Notes under the pieces: generated by a model
Told to the model about the DNA's origin: nothing
What the model saw: only the letters and a program-made list of their open reading frames with translations
Database searches by the model: none
In this document: positions 35,867 through 44,707 of the stretch, piece by piece
Layout of the letters: every line of letters starts with the position of its first letter
Numbering within the stretch: the first letter of the stretch is position 1
Translations under genes and position numbers: made by a program
Origin: Batrachochytrium dendrobatidis JAM81
Lineage: Eukaryota; Chytridiomycota; Chytridiomycetes; Rhizophydiales
Direction: 5' to 3'
Length of the DNA: 64,000 nucleotides
Assembly (NCBI RefSeq): GCF_000203795.2
Contig: NW_006281101.1
Location: forward strand, 1,451,279-1,515,278

Positions 35867-38800
35867 TTACTTTTGATCTTGTAACAGTCGGATAGTACAT
35901 GCTATCGTGTATTATAGTTTATACAGCACAAAATAAGCACTCAATGTTCAAAAACAGCACATCACACATAATGAAAAAGTATTACCTTGACAAATTGAAT
36001 ACGTTTTGTCGAGTTCCTCTGTCTAATGTATGACCATGGCGTACATTCAATAGTACATTGTACAAAGCATAAGTAAAACAACTCATACAACCCTTTTAGT
36101 CATCTCATCCACTTACCAATGCCTTGTTACAGCTCATACACACCGTGCCTGGCATAATAGAAATTGGCCGAGTAGAATCAACTGAATTGTGTAAAGACAA
36201 TCCAGTATTATTGCTAGATAACCCTATCGAGTTCAAAGATGAATTCTCAACAGAATTGCCAAATCCTCCAACTCCATTGGCTTGAAACTGATGCAACTGT
36301 TTTTGCTGTAGTATCATCTGCTGTTGTTGTAAAGCTTGCATACTAGCTGGGTTGGATTGAAACATACTTGCAAGTGCCAAAATCTGTGCCGATTGATGTG
36401 TTACTCCTTGCGTAGTATTAAGTTGAGTTTGACTCGACGATTTCCTCATGGATCGCGATGGTGTATGACGACGTGTCGGATCAAGTAAAAGCTGCTGTTG
36501 CTGTTGAGCAATAATTTGCTGTTGGGTGGGCTGAGCCAACTGTGACGTCGTGGTTGGATTATAAAAATGCGAGTTGATGTTCGATGTTAATGGTGTAGGT
36601 ACTGAATTCAACGTGGATGATGTATTGGAGTGATGTCCACCCACACCACCACGTAATGACTGATTTAATGCATTAGCAAATACAGAATTGAATACTGCAC
36701 TATACGTTGGATTCATCAATGCCATGTTCAAAGCTGGGTTCAGCGCTGCATTCAATGCTGGGTTCAAGGAAGAGTTGAAAGCAGCGTGAAGTGCAGGATT
36801 GACTCCGGCAGTTTGAAATGTAGGGTTAAGTGCAGACATGAATGCATTAACAGATGATCCAACTGACGATTGCAATGATTTGGATGCACGAGGTGTTCGT
36901 TGACTTCCACGACGATTTAATCCCAGAGCTTTTGCAGATGCAGACCCAATGGATTTACGTGATGTATTGTAGGATGCAACAGTATGGAACTCTCCCTGTG
37001 GTGCTAAACTTTGTAGATACAGTGCTCTTCTTCGGATTGTTTCGGCCAAATTCAGCTCCGTGCTTGTCAAATGAAACAGCCCAGCTCCCACTCTTTGTTT
37101 CCGTTTATCAATCAGTGCTAAAATATCGGCTGCGTTGTGTTTCAGCAAATCCGTAACTGAGCAAGACTTGAATCCTGCATTCACATCAGTCTCAATCTGC
37201 GCATTGGCTATTGGGTTATGCAGGACAGTGATATCAGAGCCTGATTTTTCAGCATGTACAAGCGTAGAAGCGCAAATGACATCATCCACTTCAGACTGTG
37301 CTAAACGTAGCAGTTTGACGATATCTATCTGGCCATGTGTCGAATGAATAATACAAGGCTCCGCGTCTACTTGGGCACATGCGCCTTGGTTGCTTTCCTT
37401 TTTAATCTCAGCTTTGGTGCATAACTTGTGGATGGCTTTACAAATATCATATGTACCGTCTGTGATATAGTTGGCTTGACTGGCAACCTCATCTCGTACA
37501 ACGCTGGAAAGTGGCTGGGAAAATCGATCCATACTTTCAACAAATGATTTACCCGTGGCATTGCCGTGTGTGTGATAAACCCATTGATTGATCCAAGCCT
37601 CTGATGCTGGAACCGGTGGTTGAAAGGGTAGAGCTGTCCATGAAAGAGCTAATTTACAAGAAAGATTAAACAAAAGTCGACAACCTCCAAAAGCTTTAAA
37701 AATCAAACATTGCATAGAATTCAAAGCACTCACATGAAATAGAGTGTATATCTATTCGACCCATAGAGCACAATGATCTAGGAAACCGAGTTGCAAAGGC
37801 ACGTTCCAAAGGAGAAAGTTCAAACAGTGGAGGCGCAGGATATCTTGGCAGCGATGGAGTAAAAGCCTTTCCAGTCCGGGGTGGAAGTTTCCATACACCT
37901 TCACCTCGAACAAATGTTCCATCCGAGTGCATACACAAAGACATGGCTTCCTCCAAATCCACCACATGTGGAATCTTTTTAGGGTATTTTTTCCGATCCA
38001 TATCTCGTTTCTTGTACGGTCGAGTGGTTCTAACCATGGTATCGGCTCCATCCATCTCATCTAGATCATTCCCCATTTCTGATCCACCTCCCATTTGATC
38101 CAGTCGATCCTGCCTCTCTTCGGCACTTTCAATGGTTACCGATTCACGTTGGATAATACGCTGGCCAGCCTGATCCAGCTTCTCGGCTTCTTTGTAATAC
38201 AACGTAGCTTTAGAGTTGTATGTCTTTGCATTTTTAATGACAAGCTCAAAATCTTTACAAAATTCAGCACACGAAGAATAAAGATTTGAAGCCACTTTGT
38301 TTGCCATGGTCGAAAGATCCATTGGTTCACGAATCACAGTCGAGTAGTCAGTGACAATATTAGGATCCACTGGCTCAAGAAAAAAGCCATACGAGTCTTT
38401 TTGTCGAATCATATCAATCATGCGAGAAAGGACTTGCTCAAGAGGAAGTTTGCGCCGTTTGGTTGATCGAGATATACCATCCGCAGGCCGCTCTTTCCGC
38501 TTGCGAGAAAATCCTTTCCCCCGCGATTTAGGCCGTTTGGGTTTAGTTGCATTGAGCGTAGCACTTGCAGCCGAGTTGCGAATGGATGTTCTGGATGACG
38601 CAGAGGTGTATCCAGATCTAGCCATCAATCTTTCTGATCCAGTCTGTTCACCGCCATCGTCGTCATCCGAGTATTGATTATAGTTGGCATATTGAGCGGT
38701 AGTCGATTCTTTATGTTCATCCGAGTCGAATTCACTCAGTTCGTCAAAACTATCAGAAACGGGTGCGGATGATGCTCGAGCATTCTCGTGTGTACGTGCA

Positions 38801-39573
38801 GTATGTTTAGTTTTGTTGGATATAGCCAATGACTGTGATACTGGAGGAATGATGAGCACATTGGGTCGACGAACGATCGAGTGAATGGATGGTGGAGATA
38901 GATTCTCAATACTACTTTCAATATCAGATTCGTCACTATCCACGTCAAGAATATCCACATCCGAAGCACCTGACAATTCATGAGAGGCAGGAAACGAATG
39001 GGTTTGGATTGGAGGGTTTGAATGGCTTTGTGATGTGGTTTGAGCTGCAGCTTGTGGACGAGATGGTTGGCGTAAATCTATACGTTTAATAAATGAAGTA
39101 GGTTTATGGGGCTGAGAGTGTGGTCTATCCGACTGTTTAGTTGATGGTGGTTTAGCCAACTTGAACGAAATAGTCAGTTTGGGTCGGACTGGATCTATAT
39201 TAGAATTTTAAATAAGATATGCATGGCTTCAGCTAACCAACTATATGATTGACAGTTTTATATTCCATCCAGGCCCATTAAATATGATGGTTTTGGTGTT
39301 GACAAAACCGATGTTGGCTATCAAGTTGTCTGAAAAGTAATCAATGGCTAGAGAACTGGTTACTGATTATAACGACACTATCAAACAGCTACTGTTCAAC
39401 ATACGCCAATGTTCCAATACACTAACATCAATGAATATCCACAATGCACTATTTATGAGCCATACTATCAGAGAGGCCAGTGGGTGGCAGATTGACAGCA
39501 GTGGTGCTACATCAATGGGTAAGCCCAGTCATGAATAAGAAACAAAGGTAAATGGAAACTAACCTTTCTCCAT
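35867..39573 (-). CDS. bromodomain protein, BRD7/BRD9-like, with C-terminal zinc-binding motif
   Basis: Putative chromatin reader. The start is a 10-nt coding exon ATGGAGAAAG (39573-39564), spliced in phase to DPVRPKLTISFKLAKP, a short basic/hydrophobic motif like the N terminus of BRD7/9 proteins. A disordered acidic region and basic KRKERPADG...STKRRKLP precede the bromodomain: RQKDSYGFFLEPVDPNIV, YSTVIREPMDLSTM, DFELVIKNAKTYNSKATLYY, in which N in AKTYN is the acetyl-lysine-binding Asn. The middle is a helical region. Then come Asn/Ala-rich repeats (NPALNAALNPALNMAL), Gln-rich tracts, and the last exons 36022-35986 and 35901-35867 that build CMSC-x14-CQAC. The C-terminal splicing is my reconstruction but restores frame exactly. 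A CACGTG box lies at 39679, about 106 bases upstream. Orthology to BRD9 is inferred. Confidence 0.75.
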
Positions 39574-39837
39574 GGATGTATTTCAAAATCAAATCGGCCA
39601 CTGGCTGGAATTCAAATGAAACTCGCCTGGTCGTTGTGCCGCTTTGCTCTGCAATCACTCAAATGGCTCATATTCTATCACGTGGTTTAACTGCAAAGGA
39701 CTTTAAAAAGATCTTGTATTGGTTTCACATATAGGAAGAGAAGGGATTCAGCAAAGTTGGCTATTTATAAGGGAAAAAACATATTTAAAAGGAAAGGTTT
39801 AAAGGTGGGCTGTCAAAAGCCTAATTAGTGTAGGCTA

Positions 39838-41876
39838 TCAAATTTCAATCATCGATGTTCGCTGCCATTTAGCTTGAATGTGCATCATGTTTGGAACGCC
39901 AATCTCGGGCTGTTGATTCATGACAAGAGACTTAGTATCCGAATTTTAAACATAATCACACAAGACATGAATACCTTTTCATCTGCTTGTTTAGGCGACT
40001 CGGACTCGTCCGTTACCCCAACAAGTTGGCAACGATAGTAGGCACAGCTACCTTTATCAAACTGGCCAAGACATTGCCTGATAGTATAATACAAAAAGGT
40101 TCATCTCCATGCATCTCTATACATTGCCATGTATCAAACATTCAAGGTCAAATTCACCATACCAGCAAAATTTGTGGCCGCAGTATAAACAATCGACCTT
40201 GTTGCATCCTTCATCACGATTAATTAGAACAGAGCAGTTGGGACACTGCTTACTATTGTCTAGCTTCCATTGGAGACTGGAAATCACATCTACCGATCCG
40301 CCATCGGCAATCGTATCGCGAATGCAGTCTGTGCATGATTGTCCAGTGTGATATGGCGATTGGCCACAGGAAAAGCATATGGATTGGTCACAGCAGTGAC
40401 ACATGGCTTGAGGAAAGCTTTTAAGATGAAGAAATTGAAGCTCTTTCCATTTCTCGGAAGAAAGCTCGAGCGATATAAAACATTCTGATATATCGGAAAG
40501 TCTCTTTTGTCTTTCCTCTGCCTCCAACTTGGATGAGCGCGTCTTGAGATGGATAGCATTGGGTCTACATATACAGCAAATAAATAAATCTGGCAAGTAA
40601 CCAGCAAATGCTAAAACCCATCACATGCAAGTACCTGTGATTCAAAAAGTCTCGAACATCTCGCATAAACCAAACATAGATATCGAATACTTCAGATTTA
40701 CTGCCTTTTATGTGAGTCCTAAATGCTGTTCGGACTTTGGATATAATGGCAAACCCATAAGAATCGACAATTCCTTTATCCGCAACAAGCTCCTCAATTT
40801 TAGAAAGTATTTCATCAATTTTCCTAAATGCGACCATGTTTGTGATTAGTAGCGTTTTCAACCTTGACAACTGTGGCATCTGACAAGGACGAGTGTAAAC
40901 TGCTGTGATTAAAACAAGTGGATTCGACTTTTGACAACTTCCAATAGGAAATGACTAATATCACATTCTTGTATGCGCCACATCCTCCACTAGTTTCTAC
41001 TACAAGCGCAACAAAAGCAACCACTTTCCAATCATGGTCCAATGTACACATACAGCCCAAAAACACAGCTAGACCAACTCAAAATCAAAGTACACACCTC
41101 TCCCGGTGATGGTGCTCTATCAAGGGCTGTGGAGCACAGACAACCTCAGATAAGCAGCTTTCACATGTACGAGTCATTGGTCGGAATGGGCGGTTAAATA
41201 GCTTGTACTGCCTTACTGTTTCTTGATCAACATACTATTTTTTAGGGGTGGGTAGTGAATAAGAGATGACAGTTCAACAAGTGCAGATGTCGTATACAAA
41301 AGCATGCGAAGGGTATGGGTATGCACATGAAAATAACGCGTAATTCCAATGTGAAAGTTGGAATTAAGTCGATTTGTTTTTAGATGGTCGCAATCGCAGC
41401 GACAAATCCGGCCGCACAAAGACCCATGCAAAAAGTTTAACCCCAGAAATTCACAGTAGTTAGTGCATGCCATAGAGATTGAGTTTGGAATAAGAGATGG
41501 GCTGGCAGATAAAGACATACAAAAGATAGCGAGGAAGCAAGCAACATACATTTTTCCATTCACACAAGTCGAGGGGATCCTGGCAAACTGGGCAAGTTAC
41601 ATTTTGCACGGAAAGTCCCCAGCTGTTGCGAACAATTTCTGTCATATAACGCTGAAAACAGGAGCGACAAAACTGATCCTTGCAGGACTTGAGGCAAAAG
41701 TCATGCGAGGCATCGAAGCAGATACTGCAACGAGTATAGAGATGCTCCAAGTCAGTATCTGATGCGGGAGAAAGTGAAAAGTCCGCAATTGAAATAAGCA
41801 TAGCAGCAGAAGATGTCGGATCAGAAGGAATTGAGGTAGAGGCAGATAGTGCCGAATTGAATGTTATGGTAGTCAT
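39838..41876 (-). CDS. RING-between-RING (RBR) E3 ubiquitin ligase
   Basis: Ubiquitin ligase working through a thioester on RING2. The start is MTTITFNSALSAS (41876). RING1: CSICFDASHDFCLKSCKDQF followed by CRSCFQRYM and CPVCQDPLD. IBR: two Cys pairs around RTCESCLSEVVC, later CHCCDQSICFSCGQ and HTGQSC. RING2: CPNCSVLINRDEGCNKVDC, then LYCGHKFCWQC after a splice within the Trp codon; the catalytic Cys is in DEGCNKVDC. Between the first IBR Cys pairs and the second half lies an insertion of about 100 residues with predicted helices (IDEILSKIEELVADKG, FDIYVWFMRDVRDFL). The C terminus is LGQFDKGSCAYYRC...QRTSMIEI with TGA at 39840. About eight exons. I cannot name the RBR subfamily; the architecture is certain. 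Confidence 0.85.
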
Positions 41877-42391
41877 TCGAGTAAAAGATTCAAGTGAGTA
41901 ATAAACAACGTTAGTGTGGGAATTGTTAATAAACACCCAATGAATCCACAGGCAAGGTAAAAGCAACAAGTGGTGGCTAGAGGTATGTAGTTGGGCTATT
42001 GAAAGGAAAGTCAAATCAATCTATTTGCAATAAAAGGGTAGAACCGCAAATAGAGGATCAGGTGGTTAGGCATGACACAAAATGCCACCAAGTGAACATT
42101 GGGGCGAAAACAGGCTGACCCAAAACCATTCACATGAACAGACTCCAATATGCTAGCCATGGCCATAGTTTGTATATGGGTACAGACCATGTCATTCATC
42201 ATCAGTGCAGTAGATTCCAAGTCAAGATGGGTTCAAAAATAAGCGAAAAAGGAAAGCCAAAATCACGACAATATGAGCCGCGTGATAATGGCCGTCGCGT
42301 GGTGTAACCAGCTTTAGACGAGTTTAAATCCCGACTACCCGCCACATAATTCAAGCAGAAGCAACATTGATAACGAAGCAGAAAGCCAATT
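41877..42391. other. gene-free stretch
   Basis: About 515 bases between the RBR start codon and the 3' end of the small membrane-protein gene. Contains the RBR promoter (start side) and a 3' UTR. I see no ORF with support. The sequence is locally GC-richer near 42280-42310. No tRNA-like T-loop (GTTCRANNC) was found there. Confidence 0.4.
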
Positions 42392-43207
42392 TCAAAAAGG
42401 CTGGTACATTCTCGTCATAGGATAATACATGGAAAAGTAATAGAATTTGAAAGGTCTTTTGTAATAGGCATTCTTGGTAGATTCATCAGCATGTGGCATA
42501 CCTTTACTGCTACCCACAGATGCAAAGAAAGCTGACATGCTTTTGGCAAACGAGTCTATAGCGTGATATGCAAGGGTTGAAAACGAGTAGATAAAAGGAA
42601 CAATAAGAACTGGAATCAAAAAGACTAGCGGTCCAATCTGAAGTGTCAGTGGAAAATTACAAGTCAAGCCATTGAAACGGGTTTGAACCAACAGTGCATA
42701 ATAGATGCATTGAATTTATCAAATGTACATTTGCATTAGTCAACCTTTTCAGCCAGCAAGAATGGATATTCAAGCCCATCCAATATACATTCTGGCATGT
42801 ACTAATCTTCATCAAATAAGCCTTACCAAATAAACTACAACGAAATGAAAAGTAAGGCGACTTTCAAGAGATGGCCAGGTGAATGACAAGCTCGTTATAA
42901 ACCGAGACTGGATCCGAGCAGGTTTGGTGTCGGTTGATACGAATGAATTGGGCTCACCTACTATCGGGTAGACTGGTGTGTTGGATCCAATTTTCTCAAA
43001 AGTAGCTTGGACTGAATTGGATCGAGTCAATGCTGGTTGGTGCTGACGAGTCTCTGACTGGGCTAGATTAAACTCGTGCTGTTGATTTGAATGGTGGCTA
43101 TTGTTGTGTGGGTAATGGATAGGCTGCTCTTTGCGATGGTTGGGCTCGTCTGTTGTCACTTCTAGCTGCTGGATGGGAGGTGGTTGGGATTTGATCAGCT
43201 TTTGCAT
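42392..43207 (-). CDS. small membrane protein of unknown function
   Basis: Two exons visible on the complement. Exon 1 begins MQKLIKSQPPPIQQLEV (43207) and holds a Gln/His/Asn-rich cytosol-like region ending in hydrophobic LTFHFVVVYL, where a GTAAGG donor follows. Exon 2 begins after ACTTCAG with IGPLVFLIPVLIVPFIYSF, a strong membrane segment, and then YHAIDSFAKSMSAFFASVG and a basic, aromatic tail ending MTRMYQPF. The splice junction fuses the two hydrophobic stretches into one long span of about 30 residues or a hairpin. About 220 residues. I do not recognise the family. An upstream Leu-initiated extension (MLLFHN if TTG were used) is less likely. Confidence 0.5.
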
Positions 43208-44070
43208 TGACAGTTTGTTATGGAAGAGCAACAAGGAGGCTTAATGGCAGACAATTGAAATAAAAGGAGTCAAAGATAGTACTGGTGTCAATTCCTGTTC
43301 TTGTAGCTGGATAATCGATGCTTGTATTTTCAAACCAGACTAGATGGTAAACAGAGTAGGATCAAGGTGGAATGGCAAGTAAAACTAGCTAGGCGAGTTG
43401 GTCGGTCAGAATAGGTGTTTTTTAAATACAGCTAGCAGTATATGTCAAAAATGAATATGCTAGTGAGTTCAAAGCTGGATCGTTCAGGTTTAAGGTGCAA
43501 GGGGTCAGTTATCAATAGAATCGTCAAGCTGAGCCGGATAGAATATCACGAGTGCTTTTGATGTTGCAAAGTTAAAAATCAAATAGACAGTCTAGAACCT
43601 GTTTTGATTTTGGTGACGGAAAACAAAGCAAGTCAACAACATACACATTTACAGATGGCTGAGTAGTATATGTAGGGCATGGAATGATACCACTTTTCTA
43701 GGCAAGACTGTCAAGATATTCAACAGCTGGCGATATTCTACTAAAAATTCGTCCAAATGATTGTTTTTGATATTCAGCGCACTCCACTTCTAATGAGAAT
43801 CTAATGGTCATGAATTATACAAAACTTTGTATAATTTCAATCAACTTGGCACCAACTGCCTCCACCACCCATATTTATCCATCATTCTTGGTATCATTTC
43901 ATTTTCTTCAATTCCGCCTGGTTTCACCTGAAGCATTTGCACAGGACAGTACAATGTAGTCTACTTGGAACTTTGATAACTAAAATGATTTAACGAGACT
44001 TTCTCCAATCGGCCTTTGAAAAATCCAACATAAATCTTGTTTTGTCAAGGTTTTTTCCCCTTTTTTAAAC
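43208..44070. other. gene-free stretch of 860 bases
   Basis: No ORF longer than background, no similarity to the dispersed repeat, and one clear palindrome at 43813-43836 (separate entry). It separates two divergent transcription units and so should contain both promoters. T-rich tracts precede the ATG at 44071. Confidence 0.4.
43813..43836. promoter_or_regulatory. perfect 11-bp inverted repeat
   Basis: AATTATACAAA, two-base spacer AC, TTTGTATAATT: arms of 11 bases pair without mismatch. It could be a dimeric protein-binding site or a hairpin. It sits midway in a divergent intergenic region. The resemblance to recombinase target arms is superficial. Confidence 0.4.
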
Positions 44071-44435
44071 ATGAATAAACTATTCAATAAGCTTCTCAAC
44101 CAACTCACAGAAGAAGAAAAGAGTCAACTCTCAAACGAGCAAAAGAAAGCAATCAAAGATATTGCTGCAAGTGGTTACTTGTGTGAAGCTTTTGAAAGAA
44201 TTCAAAAGGTGTGAGTATTGGACAATAAAAAGGCTTGCAGAATGTTGATTGATGCAATCCTTACAAGCGTTTTATTGAATGAAATAAACGAGCAACTTTT
44301 GAGATTCTGCGAGTCAAGAATGATTGGAAAAAAACAGGATTCGGCTACATGGGTGGTGTGGACTATGTGCTTGGATCTCTTAAACCCAAATTTGTATATA
44401 ATTTGAATTCTTCTAATGGTAACATTCTCGATTGA
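44071..44435 (+). CDS. possible small two-exon gene, function unknown
   Basis: The ATG at 44071 opens MNKLFNKLLNQLTEEEKSQL and continues as a highly charged helical segment to ERIQK (44208). Joining 44208 to 44304 (GTGTGA donor, TTTTGAG acceptor) gives ILRVKNDWKKTGFGYMGGVD and a stop at 44435, 89 codons including stop. An alternative donor two bases downstream (GTGAGT) yields another frame ending NLYII at 44406. Which is right cannot be settled without transcripts. A repeat fragment begins just after. No family recognised. The strong ATG context and amphipathic start argue for a gene; the short length argues against. Confidence 0.35.
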
Positions 44436-44449
44436 ATTAACCAAATATA

Positions 44450-44540
44450 ACAGTTTCAGCGTATTCAAGATCAATCGTACAATGCATGGCTATGCCAAAT
44501 GAGGAGATGTTCAAAACTAGTTTTAAAATCATGTTTGCTG
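44450..44540 (-). mobile_element. MITE-like element copy 4 (fragment)
   Basis: Contains GTACAATGCATGGCTATGCC, AAATGAGGAGATGTTCAAAAC and TAGTTTTAAAATCATG. Compare with GTACAATATATGGCTATGCC and GTTCAAAACCATAGTTTGATC in the CHCHD2-intron copy (around 25618-25670, same strand). Both ends are missing or too diverged to place. It lies between the possible small gene and the TRAPPC12 start. Confidence 0.5.
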
Positions 44541-44707
44541 TGTATTGAAGAATTCAAGTCAGTTTTCATTAAAAAAGTGCAATAAATGCTTGACTTGTTG
44601 ATTCTAAAAGACTCGCAAATACTCCATTCTAGTGCAATTGTAAATAGTTGACAAACACGAAACTTGCTTTTTGCTAAATACCCAAACTTGCTGCTGGATT
44701 TACTATC

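Noticed and set aside
35986..36022. Unspliced C terminus of the bromodomain protein (stop at 35948)
   Set aside because: Reading through gives a Cys/Phe-rich tail; splicing at GTAATA to the exon at 35901-35867 gives a clean CxxC pair and exact frame, so the spliced form is preferred.
42230..42345. Possible tRNA-like segment in the RBR upstream region
   Set aside because: The GC-richer patch lacks a GTTCRANNC T-loop and no acceptor-stem pairing could be made.
43813..43836. Site-specific recombinase target (lox-like) interpretation of the palindrome
   Set aside because: The spacer is only two bases and no recombinase gene or second site is present; a dimer-binding site is simpler.
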